From a virus: a DNA stretch of 32,086 bases. Positions 13,631-20,467 of the stretch are shown in pieces (position 1 is the stretch's first letter; every line of letters begins with the position of its first letter). A program made the position numbers and the translations under genes. The stretch covers positions 1 through 32,086 of IMG/VR virus record IMGVR_UViG_3300020420_000042. One strand, written 5' to 3'. The notes under the pieces are model-generated. The model was not told the DNA's origin. It did no database searches and saw only the letters and a list, made by a program, of their open reading frames with translations.

Positions 13631-15700
13631 TTAGATGAGGATCTTGTTAAGTTCCTTGAGACCATGAGTGATCATCTTTTTAGCTGATCCCTCGATAATG
13701 AAGTGATCAAAGCATCCATCAAAACCTTTTATAAAGGCATCAAATTCTGCAATTTGGTTGTCATTCAACATCTCTCTAGGATACAACTTGTATGGACATA
13801 AGATCATACCTATGACCTCGATGCCCCATTTAGAAACAATGTCTCTAGCTTGTTGACATTTTTCTATTGAGTTAGGTAGTCCATCAGTAATGATAATCAT
13901 AACCTTACGATCTTCAGATCTTTTGGCTAACCTTTCGCCCTCTGCAATCATGGCTGAATGTGTAGGTGTTCCCCCACTACTATTGCCATATTGATATGCA
14001 ACATGATCTTTAGCTTTCATCCAATTTTGATCATGATCTTTGAGTAGATATAAATCATGAGATGAATAACTCTCTCCACTTTGTGACAAGTTTTGATTGT
14101 TGTAATATTGAGCATAAGGAAAACAACCAACTGAATATTTTACTTGTACTTTGTGTAAAGCGTTACCAAGGATTAAAGCGAGATTGACACTTTGTTTATC
14201 ATTGTTGTAGTCCCTCATAGATGAGGAAGTATCAATCAAAAAAGAAACAACTGTTCTTGTTCCTGTCTGTCTCCAAGGCTGATGAAATATGTTAGGTGTA
14301 TTAGTACATAATTTACCTAACTTTCTAGCATCAAGTTTGCCACGATCTCGATTTCTTTTAGTACCGTAACGATCGGGATTTCTAAGAATTCTAGATAAAG
14401 TTTGAGAGCAATCTGAAACATTAATTTTAGCTAACTCTCTGCCTACCTTTTTAGATTTCTTATCAATAGAACTTTTAAGATGTGGATCATTAGGACTAAT
14501 CATATTATCAACAGAATAATTTTTAGCCTGTAGATTTTTACGATCTCCTTTGTCTGTTCTTTTGCCTTTATCTTTCTGATTTTCATCAGCTATAAAGTCC
14601 TCTTTATTTTTGAAATCTTGATCAGTTAGATCTATAGCAATTGATCCTTGTTCCTCAGATGCATTTGATCCATCCCTGTCCATCTCGACAGTACTGTTAG
14701 ATGTTCCACTAGCATCATCAGATCCATCAGCATCAGCATCAGCATCATCAGATCCATCAGCATCAGATCCATCAGCATCAGATCCATCAGCATCATCAGA
14801 TCCATCAGTATCATCAGATCCATCAGCATCATCAGATCCATTAGCATCATCAGATCCATTAGCATCATCAGATCCATCAGACATGTCTGATTTATCTTTA
14901 TCTTCAAACTCATTTGAATTTTCAGAGTTGCTCGATGTAGATTGATTTTCATAATCTTTATCCTCTGAACTTTCTGTAGATCCATTACCGTTGGTATCGA
15001 ATTGTGGTTGTTGAGGACTAGAATATTTACTACTCAACTCAATACACAAATTCAAAACATCTCTAGTATTCTTACAGGTCTTTAACTTGATTAAAGCCTG
15101 TTCTAGATCGTTTCTAAGTTTACCACTAGCTACAAGTAAATCTTCACTTGATCCTACTGATGGCACTTTATAACCGCACCAATCGATATAAGCTAAAGTA
15201 TTTAGAGTGAATAAAAAATTTCTAGGATCATTAGCTTTAAATCCATTCTTTACACTCTCATCAACTGCCCAAGAGGTTAACTTTTCGAGGACATTTTTAG
15301 CACCATCAAAATGGCATCTAGATAAAAGATCTTTTTCTTGTCTAGGATCTTCAAGAGCATTAAGCATCTTAACAATACCTTTATGACCTTTCCATTCTAG
15401 CTTAATTGCATCATCCCAAGTATCTTTGTCTGTACAAATATTGTGACCTATTTCATGCAAGGCAAAACCTGTATAAACCTCAGTTAGATAATTGGTTATC
15501 TTAGCATTAGCTTTGATAGGTGGAAAATTTATCTCTGATATTAATTCATTTTCATGATTATATTGCCATCTAGTAGATGCAGTATAACCACTCCAATTGA
15601 TCTTTAATCTCTTTACTTTGAGATTAGGAATATATTTCAAAGCTGATTGAGTATTCTTTTCAACTGCTGAAACTAATTCCTGTGCAATAACATTATGCAT
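13631..15700 (-). CDS. VWA-domain protein with HExxH metallopeptidase-like domain (CobT-like)
   Basis: A 689-residue partner of the upstream MoxR-type ATPase. The N-terminal part has FALHEIGHN (HEIGH at 82-86), a zinc-binding HExxH, followed by NALEDPRQEKD, as in metallopeptidase-like domains fused to VWA. Residues about 270-333 are a low-complexity Ser/Asp/Gly tract. The C-terminal VWA domain begins with VVSFLIDTSSSM near residue 490 (DxSxS metal site), continues through SSGGTPTHSAM (the MIDAS Thr) and includes MIIITDGLPNS. Such MoxR/VWA pairs act as chaperone-like or metal-insertion machines (CobS/CobT); the phage substrate is unknown. AAGGAG precedes ATG 15700, 46 bases after a predicted ribozyme cut. 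Confidence 0.88.
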   Translation of the reverse strand: MHNVIAQELVSAVEKNTQSALKYIPNLKVKRLKINWSGYTASTRWQYNHENELISEINFPPIKANAKITNYLTEVYTGFALHEIGHNICTDKDTWDDAIKLEWKGHKGIVKMLNALEDPRQEKDLLSRCHFDGAKNVLEKLTSWAVDESVKNGFKANDPRNFLFTLNTLAYIDWCGYKVPSVGSSEDLLVASGKLRNDLEQALIKLKTCKNTRDVLNLCIELSSKYSSPQQPQFDTNGNGSTESSEDKDYENQSTSSNSENSNEFEDKDKSDMSDGSDDANGSDDANGSDDADGSDDTDGSDDADGSDADGSDADGSDDADADADGSDDASGTSNSTVEMDRDGSNASEEQGSIAIDLTDQDFKNKEDFIADENQKDKGKRTDKGDRKNLQAKNYSVDNMISPNDPHLKSSIDKKSKKVGRELAKINVSDCSQTLSRILRNPDRYGTKRNRDRGKLDARKLGKLCTNTPNIFHQPWRQTGTRTVVSFLIDTSSSMRDYNNDKQSVNLALILGNALHKVQVKYSVGCFPYAQYYNNQNLSQSGESYSSHDLYLLKDHDQNWMKAKDHVAYQYGNSSGGTPTHSAMIAEGERLAKRSEDRKVMIIITDGLPNSIEKCQQARDIVSKWGIEVIGMILCPYKLYPREMLNDNQIAEFDAFIKGFDGCFDHFIIEGSAKKMITHGLKELNKILI
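14717..14880 (-). repeat. In-frame tandem repeat encoding acidic SDDADG units
   Basis: An imperfect repeat of roughly 18 bases (unit near CATCAGATCCATCAG on the plus strand) encodes S-D-D-A-D/N-G units, with shorter 12-base variants. Copy number differs between units, which suggests slippage. It forms the acidic linker between the two domains of the VWA protein. Confidence 0.85.
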
Positions 15701-15739
15701 GTTACAACTCCTTTTGTTATATGATATCTTTTGATTAAG

Positions 15740-15796
15740 CTACCATGACATATAAAATATGTTTCGATCTTGCTAAAGGATCTCTTCAGATGGCAG
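15740..15796 (-). ncRNA. Hammerhead ribozyme, type I (open stem I)
   Basis: Minus strand: stem I CTGCCAT (15790-15796); core CTGAAGA (15783-15789); stem II GATC / GATC (15779-15782 with 15766-15769) around CTTTAGCAA; GAA (15763-15765); stem III ACATAT / ATATGT with a TTT loop (15748-15762); cleavage base C17 in the canonical GUC (15747); stem I 3' ATGGTAG (15740-15746, one G-U pair). The full consensus CUGANGA...GAA...NUH is present. The cut falls between 15747 and 15746, 46 bases before the VWA start codon. Compared with the copy at 13540-13591, stems I and II each show a compensated base-pair change. Confidence 0.92.
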
Positions 15797-15799
15797 AAA

Positions 15800-15828
15800 A
15801 CTGCCCCAATAAAAACTATTGGAGCAGT
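15800..15828 (-). terminator. Hairpin after MoxR gene, next to the type I hammerhead
   Basis: Leftward RNA forms an 11-bp stem (ACTGCTCCAAT / ATTGGGGCAGT, one U-G pair) with a 7-base loop, then UUU, eight bases after the MoxR stop. It resembles a weak intrinsic terminator. GGCAG of its 3' arm can instead pair across TTTT with CTGCC of ribozyme stem I, so the two folds may compete. Confidence 0.55.
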
Positions 15829-15835
15829 TAGAAAT

Positions 15836-17314
15836 TTAGTAAGGCATTGCATCATCATTGCTTTCCTCAGAATTACTTTCTTCAGTATCTGATGGAACAG
15901 GATTATCTACAGGCTGATCTTCCTCAGTAGGTAATTCTCCATCTTCAACTAAAATTTTGAAAGTTTTAGGATCAATATGAGTGTTGAACAATTGAGATAA
16001 ATACTCCCTGTCTGATATGTCTAGTGAATTTCCAAGACATGCCATAAGGGAAATTTTAGGATCAATCCCATCGACTAACCTGTGTATCCATGCAGTTGTA
16101 TTTCTAAAACTAGGTGCAAGAGTTGGGGCATCCCCTCGATCTTGGGCATCCCTACATAGGTTAACAAACTCAACAATTTTGTCACATAGTCTAGATCCTG
16201 TCCCTGTCTTTTCCTGTAAAATTTTACTTTCGACAGATGGTTTAGGATAGTTCACTTCAGCAAAAATTGAAAACCTATTCAGTAATGAACTGTCCATAGG
16301 TTTTGCTCCGCTGAATTGACCTGTTATATCGCCCTGTCCATTTGTATTGTCACAGGCTACAACTACAACTCCCTCTGCAAAAGGTATTCTTTTACCTGTC
16401 TCAGGGATTATATATTCACGGTCTTGAAGAACACCATTTAAGGATGATAAAATGTCCTGTCTTATTCTAGAAATTTCATCGATCAGTAAAACCGTATAAG
16501 GTTGCTGAATAGCTTTTAAAAGCAATCCATCATTCCAATATGTTGATCCATTTACTGCACCAAAAGATCCAAAAAATTGATCAGTAGTCATATCATCATT
16601 ACCTGTAATAGCGATGAACTGCCTACCTGTTTTAGCTGAAAACCATCGAGGTAATGAAGTTTTACCTGTCCCAGCTTTTCCATAAAGCCAAACATGTTCA
16701 GCCATTCTTCCACTAGGTGGACAGACACAACTTAAAAACATCTCTAAGACATTCTTTTGAGGTGTATAATGAGGATCAACTTTTGGAGATCTATCATCAT
16801 CGTAAATATCAAAAGTTTTATCAGACATAGATCTAAAACCAAATAGCTTTGATCCTGTTTCAGATCTAATTTTATTAACCTGTCTGATTTCTGTTTTAGG
16901 AACATCAACATTAGCTGATTGTGTATTTGATCCCTCAGAAACTTTAACAATCTTCTCTTTAACAGGTGGATTAGCTTTGAATTCTAAAAGATCAGTAATT
17001 TTATCTCTTAGATCTTTTAAAGGTAATCCCATGATATTGTTTAGTTGTTTGTCAATATCTGAAACAGTATTTTGAACCTGTCCAACAGGAGCAGTTACTA
17101 CTGTAGGTTTTACAGGTTGTACTGTTTTTGTTGCCATTGCAGATCCAAACTTATTAATGTCAATTCCAAGGTCTATTGCTAGTTGAATTAATTCAGATTT
17201 AATCAACATGTTTACACCTTTTGACGGTCTCTTATTTGGCTGAATATTTAACTCAGCCAATATCTCAGCTTTGAGCATTTGTCTCTGCTCACTTGTAAAT
17301 TTTATATCTCGCAT
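15836..17314 (-). CDS. MoxR/CobS-type AAA+ ATPase
   Basis: A 492-residue AAA+ ATPase that probably works with the VWA protein encoded next. The N-terminal ~190 residues are a poorly conserved helical and linker region. Walker A GKAGTGKTS lies at 212-220 and Walker B LLIDE at 276-280. ISRIRQDILSSLNGVLQDREY carries the MoxR-type segment after Walker B. VVVVACDNTNGQGDITGQFSGAKPMDSSLLNRF is the sensor 1 and arginine-finger region. An acidic Glu/Asp-rich tail follows. CobS in cobaltochelatase and MoxR proteins share this layout. No cobalamin genes are present, so a phage-specific remodelling job is likelier than vitamin synthesis. GGAG lies eight bases before the ATG. Confidence 0.92.
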   Translation of the reverse strand: MRDIKFTSEQRQMLKAEILAELNIQPNKRPSKGVNMLIKSELIQLAIDLGIDINKFGSAMATKTVQPVKPTVVTAPVGQVQNTVSDIDKQLNNIMGLPLKDLRDKITDLLEFKANPPVKEKIVKVSEGSNTQSANVDVPKTEIRQVNKIRSETGSKLFGFRSMSDKTFDIYDDDRSPKVDPHYTPQKNVLEMFLSCVCPPSGRMAEHVWLYGKAGTGKTSLPRWFSAKTGRQFIAITGNDDMTTDQFFGSFGAVNGSTYWNDGLLLKAIQQPYTVLLIDEISRIRQDILSSLNGVLQDREYIIPETGKRIPFAEGVVVVACDNTNGQGDITGQFSGAKPMDSSLLNRFSIFAEVNYPKPSVESKILQEKTGTGSRLCDKIVEFVNLCRDAQDRGDAPTLAPSFRNTTAWIHRLVDGIDPKISLMACLGNSLDISDREYLSQLFNTHIDPKTFKILVEDGELPTEEDQPVDNPVPSDTEESNSEESNDDAMPY

Positions 17315-17329
17315 AATTTACACTCCCTT

Positions 17330-17563
17330 TTAGTTGTATTTAAAAAATTTATTACCGCTCTTTAGAGTAATTGAACCTGTGTTCAATCTAAACCTACGGT
17401 AGTTGTTTATTCTAAAATCATAGACAGTAATGAGGTCTTCATTATCTCTTGTCTCATTCTTTAGAATTCCCCAAAACTCTCTTTTGCTTTGATCCTTTTT
17501 GGTAAAAGATCCTGTAACAATTCGAGAATTGAACATTTTATAAATTTCAGTTTTTTTAAGCAT
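17330..17563 (-). CDS. Hypothetical basic protein, downstream of the type III hammerhead
   Basis: A 77-residue protein (MLKKTEIYKMFNSRIVTGSF at the start) rich in Arg, Lys and Asn, with beta-like segments (LITVYDFRINNYRRFRLNTG). AAAGG lies seven bases before ATG 17563. The predicted ribozyme cut lies 72 bases upstream. It precedes the MoxR gene with a 15-base gap, so they likely share a message. Family not recognised. Confidence 0.75.
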   Translation of the reverse strand: MLKKTEIYKMFNSRIVTGSFTKKDQSKREFWGILKNETRDNEDLITVYDFRINNYRRFRLNTGSITLKSGNKFFKYN

Positions 17564-17586
17564 ATAATTGCCTTTCGTTATTTAAG

Positions 17587-17644
17587 TTACTGATTTCATG
17601 CTTTCGCAATCATCAGATCGAATAACACATTCGATGATCAGTAA
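17587..17644 (-). ncRNA. Hammerhead ribozyme, type III (open stem III)
   Basis: Minus strand: stem III 5' TTACTGAT (17637-17644); cleavage base C17 in AUC (17636); stem I ATCGAAT / ATTCGAT (17629-17635 with 17617-17623) capped by GTGTT; core CTGATGA (17610-17616); stem II TTGC / GCAT with a GAAA tetraloop (17598-17609), whose first pair is U-U rather than the usual G-C; GAAA (17594-17597); stem III 3' TCAGTAA (17587-17593). The 58 bases satisfy CUGANGA, GAA, A15.1-U16.1 and NUH exactly. The cut falls between 17636 and 17635. The short stem II with a U-U closing mismatch may lower activity. Confidence 0.9.
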
Positions 17645-17651
17645 TTTTTAA

Positions 17652-17671
17652 GGGGCAATCAAAACTGCCCC
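17652..17671 (-). terminator. GGGGCA / TGCCCC hairpin upstream of the type III hammerhead
   Basis: A 6-bp stem with an 8-base loop, 19 of 20 bases identical to 13598-13617. It is seven bases upstream of the ribozyme in the leftward transcript. On the plus strand a T-rich run (ATTTTTT) follows, so it could also stop rightward RNA. Confidence 0.5.
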
Positions 17672-17697
17672 CTAATAAAATTTTTTGCTCAGAGTGA

Positions 17698-17820
17698 TTA
17701 AAAACAATCCTGTACCTTGAGAGTGGATCGTGTTTTGCACCAAATCGGTCTTACAGGCTTTTTAATCGTTATGGCTAGATATTTACCCATTCTAGTAGTC
17801 AGATTTTTTAGTTCGCACAT
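17698..17820 (-). CDS. Possible 40-residue basic protein at head of the MoxR transcript
   Basis: ATG at 17820 to TAA at 17698, starting MCELKNLTTRMGKYLAITIK and ending TLKVQDCF. It is basic, with no strong ribosome site. It would make the gene, GGGGCA hairpin, hammerhead, gene order seen at 13.6 and 15.8 kb hold here too. The short length leaves chance possible. Confidence 0.3.
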   Translation of the reverse strand: MCELKNLTTRMGKYLAITIKKPVRPIWCKTRSTLKVQDCF

Positions 17821-17935
17821 AAATTCAGTAAACTTTTTTAATTACTGCATTATCAAAGCGGTCACTTCAATCTGCGGGGCGGGCGGTCAGTCCTTAAAAA
17901 CCTTTATTTCTCCTCTGTCTGTCAATCTCCCTTGG

Positions 17936-17964
17936 AGATTAATTTCAAAATCAAATATTGTCAA
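17936..17964 (-). promoter_or_regulatory. Candidate leftward promoter for the MoxR/VWA transcript
   Basis: Minus strand TTGACA (17959-17964), 17 bases, then TAATCT (17936-17941). The -35 box is perfect and the -10 box moderate. Transcripts from here would contain the hairpin at 17652 and all four ribozymes if read through. Confidence 0.45.
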
Positions 17965-18317
17965 GAGAATATATTGGTGTTTTGTGCAATAATTTAACAT
18001 TTATTTACAATCTTGCCTAAAATCTAAGGCAATCCCTAATGTTATGGCTACAGTCTGAGCATTAAAAAAATTCAGGTTTAGATCCTGAAATACGAAAAAA
18101 TCTAAAAATATTGTAAAAATGTCAGACATTCAGACACTCAGACATAGACAGACATGGCAAAATGTCACAAAAAGTGTCACAGCTAAAAAAATATCACGCT
18201 GTAACTGTTGATAGCTGTAGAATATCCAACTTTGTTTGACGGTCTGTTAGACCTATTTGACTATGCCCTCGCCAAAATTTACAAATGTGCAGATTGACAC
18301 ATTGGCACACAAAAAAA
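17965..18317. other. Intergenic control region, no gene seen
   Basis: AT-rich DNA between the leftward MoxR transcript and rightward late genes. I find no convincing coding frame. It holds closely spaced CAGACA words (18122-18155) and paired TGTCAC words (18164-18181), which could be protein-binding sites. A short GC-rich patch (17869-17890) lies just outside to the left. Confidence 0.5.
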
Positions 18318-18365
18318 CCGACCCCCGAGTTGGTTCCATCGCCGATGCGTGTGCGGGGGGAACCT
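18318..18365. other. GC-rich dyad upstream of terminase, candidate packaging (cos) site
   Basis: A GC-rich island of about 45 bases in AT-rich surroundings, 90 bases before the small terminase gene. It contains CCCCCG (18322-18327) paired with CGGGGG (18354-18359), GGTTCC (18332-18337) paired with GGAACC (18359-18364), and an internal CATC GCC GATG. Hyphenated dyads next to terS are where cohesive-end sites usually lie. Cleavage itself cannot be seen from sequence. Confidence 0.4.
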
Positions 18366-18416
18366 AGTCCCTTAGTTTTTGAGTATTAACTTTACAAATT
18401 TTTTATTTTTTTTTAT

Positions 18417-18422
18417 TATAAT
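18417..18422 (+). promoter_or_regulatory. TATAAT box before the late genes
   Basis: A perfect TATAAT lies 33-38 bases before the terminase start, preceded by a long T-run. TTTACA at 18391 is 20 bases upstream, longer than usual spacing, so an activator or phage-modified polymerase may be needed. Confidence 0.4.
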
Positions 18423-18454
18423 ACCTGTTTAGAGGGTGTTTGGAGACATTTAAA

Positions 18455-18955
18455 GTGGCAAGAAGAATTACTAAAGTACCAAAACAGCTAAAAAATGCTG
18501 TTGAATTAGAGAATCATTTAACAAAAGTAGAAAAAGAAGATATGATGTTGCAACATCCTTCTTTTCTAGGGAATCAAAGACAGTTTATAGACCGTATCTA
18601 TCAGTGTTTACCCGATATGGCTGATAAACTAGTAGGATTTATGACCGCTCAACCCGAAAGAGTTTATGGTAGTAATGGTACAGTCCAGTTAATGGTGCCC
18701 GAAGACCGTGCATTAACTGATGGGCAACTACAATTATTTAAAATGGTTTTACAAAAGGGTTTACCTAACCAAGCTCCTGTTAGTATGCAGGGAAAACAGA
18801 ACCCAATGGATAGTGGTAAGGTTAATATTACTATTAATCAGACAGGACCAAGTGTTGATTTTGATACTTTGTCTGCTCCCGTTGATGGAGTTATCCAAGG
18901 TAGAGCCGAAAGAGTAAATACTTTATCTTTTAAGAGACCAACTAAGAATGACTGA
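18455..18955 (+). CDS. terS: Probable terminase small subunit
   Basis: A 166-residue protein just before the large terminase with an eight-base overlap, the standard place for the DNA-recognition subunit. The GTG at 18455 is chosen, with GGAG nine bases upstream; TTG at 18440 would add five residues with AGAGGG close by. The basic N-terminus (ARRITKVPKQLKN) fits DNA binding; helices (ENHLTKVEKEDMMLQHPSF, RQFIDRIYQCLPDMADKLVGFM) follow, then a C-terminal tail rich in Gly, Asn and Thr. The family is not clear from sequence, so the call rests mainly on position. Confidence 0.72.
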   Translation: MARRITKVPKQLKNAVELENHLTKVEKEDMMLQHPSFLGNQRQFIDRIYQCLPDMADKLVGFMTAQPERVYGSNGTVQLMVPEDRALTDGQLQLFKMVLQKGLPNQAPVSMQGKQNPMDSGKVNITINQTGPSVDFDTLSAPVDGVIQGRAERVNTLSFKRPTKND

Positions 18956-20264
18956 CATAACTTTTGAAGCACATCATGCTCAACAGCTAGTATTAGAAGA
19001 TCCACACAGATTTATCACTTTGGTTTGTGGTCGTAGATGGGGCAAGGATCACATGGCTGCTATAAAAATTTTAGCTCATAGTTTAAGTCATACGAGTCCC
19101 AGAGGTAGTAAGCTATATGCATGGCTTAATCCTGTTTATAATCCACAGGGTAAAGAAAGTTTTAGAGTATTTAGATCTTTTGCAGAGAGTGGAGGTCTTG
19201 TAGCTAAATGTATTGAGACACCACCTATGGAAGTTCGTTTAATTAATGGGGATAGGATTACTTTTTTTTCTGCTGATCAACCTGATAACCTTCGTGGTGG
19301 TCAGTATGATGGAGTTATTATAAATGAGGCAGGTTTTATTTCTGACTTAGATGAACTCTGGTCGGGTCCAATTGCTGCGATGTTATTAGATAGAACTGGT
19401 TGGGCATGGATTATGGGAACTCCTAAAGGTAAAAATGCTTTTCATAAATTTTATCTTAGGGGTTTGGATAATGAATTAGAAGATGGAACTCCGAATTCAT
19501 GGAAGACTTTTAGATTTCCTACTAAGACTAATCCTTTTATAAGTGATGATGAATTAGATAGACTTCGTGATGAACTTCCCTCTGATATGTACAAGCAAGA
19601 ATTTATGGCTGAGTTTATGGATACAGGAGGTGCTGTTTTCCGTGGTTTAGATCAGATGATTGAAAGAAGTGAAAATTGTTCTCTAGTTCCTCAAGCTGAT
19701 GGTTGTAGAGTTGGTATTGATTTAGCTAAACATACAGACTTTACTTGTTTAGTTGCATTAGATTCTAATAACACGGTGATTGGTTTTGATAGATTTAATC
19801 AACTTGATTGGTCTATCATTAGTCAGAGAATAGAATACTTTTGTTCCCGTTATAGAGGAAAAGTTATATTGGATGCCACTGGTGTAGGTGATCCTATATT
19901 TGAAAACTTATCTTCTAAGGGTTTATCTATTGAGCCTGTTAAATTTACAAATGAAAAGAAAGCACAAATGGTTCAGAACTTAATGCTTCTTATAGAAGAA
20001 GGTGTTTTAAGAATACCAAAGCCAGGAACAATAGCTGATCCAAGTCACGACACTACTCACTTGTGGAGAGAACTAGAGGCTTACTCTTATAGTATTACTT
20101 CTACAGGTAGGATAAGATATGAAGCTCCTAGAGGTTTTCATGATGATTGCGTTACTGCTTTATTTCTTGCGGCTTCATCTATGCCGTTGATGATGAATGC
20201 TACAATAGCTAACATAGATTTGAATAATGTACGGGGTGTAGGTGAATTAGAAAACTCTTACTAG
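18948..20264 (+). CDS. terL: Terminase large subunit (packaging ATPase-nuclease)
   Basis: A 438-residue motor that cuts and pumps DNA into the prohead. Walker A CGRRWGKD is at 27-34, Walker B VIINEAG near 123-129 and the coupling segment WIMGTPKGKNAFHKFY follows. The C-terminal RNase-H-like nuclease shows GIDLAKHTDFTCLVALD (first Asp), KVILDATGVGD (second) and GFHDDCVTALFLA (third). Length and motif order are normal. It overlaps terS and is followed by a 200-base stretch with one small gene before the portal. Confidence 0.95.
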   Translation: MTDITFEAHHAQQLVLEDPHRFITLVCGRRWGKDHMAAIKILAHSLSHTSPRGSKLYAWLNPVYNPQGKESFRVFRSFAESGGLVAKCIETPPMEVRLINGDRITFFSADQPDNLRGGQYDGVIINEAGFISDLDELWSGPIAAMLLDRTGWAWIMGTPKGKNAFHKFYLRGLDNELEDGTPNSWKTFRFPTKTNPFISDDELDRLRDELPSDMYKQEFMAEFMDTGGAVFRGLDQMIERSENCSLVPQADGCRVGIDLAKHTDFTCLVALDSNNTVIGFDRFNQLDWSIISQRIEYFCSRYRGKVILDATGVGDPIFENLSSKGLSIEPVKFTNEKKAQMVQNLMLLIEEGVLRIPKPGTIADPSHDTTHLWRELEAYSYSITSTGRIRYEAPRGFHDDCVTALFLAASSMPLMMNATIANIDLNNVRGVGELENSY

Positions 20265-20297
20265 ATTTTTTTACGAATATAGTGTAAATTTATTTCT

Positions 20298-20459
20298 ATG
20301 TGGGGTATTGTACAGATATGGATGGATATAATGCAGCCAAAGATTAATATCAAAAAAGCTAAAAGACCTAGAGTTAACACTCAAGGCAATATGAAACAAG
20401 GATGTAAAATGATGGAAAAGAGTGACAGTATTCATTTTGCACCTCGTAGGAAAACATAA
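20298..20459 (+). CDS. Small basic protein between terminase and portal
   Basis: The frame 20298-20459 gives 53 residues; the in-frame ATG at 20331 gives 42, and neither start has a strong ribosome site. The C-terminal part (MQPKINIKKAKRPRVNTQGN, ending SIHFAPRRKT) is strongly basic. It ends eight bases before the portal ATG. A small nucleic-acid-binding or head accessory protein is possible; function unknown. Confidence 0.55.
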   Translation: MWGIVQIWMDIMQPKINIKKAKRPRVNTQGNMKQGCKMMEKSDSIHFAPRRKT

Positions 20460-20467
20460 GGATTAAC

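Noticed and set aside
13491-13665. N-terminal extension of the 190-residue protein
   Set aside because: The extra codons are the ribozyme and hairpin read as protein; a good ribosome site marks ATG 13491.
14632-14985. 117-residue Met/Leu/Asp-rich frame on the minus strand
   Set aside because: A shifted reading of the tandem repeat within the VWA gene; low complexity only.
15673-15858. 61-residue minus-strand frame
   Set aside because: It covers a terminator-like hairpin and the type I hammerhead; resemblance to the other shadow peptide comes from RNA homology, not protein.
17717-17992. 91-residue plus-strand frame in the control region
   Set aside because: No good ribosome site, no family pattern, and it runs against the likely leftward promoter at 17936-17964.
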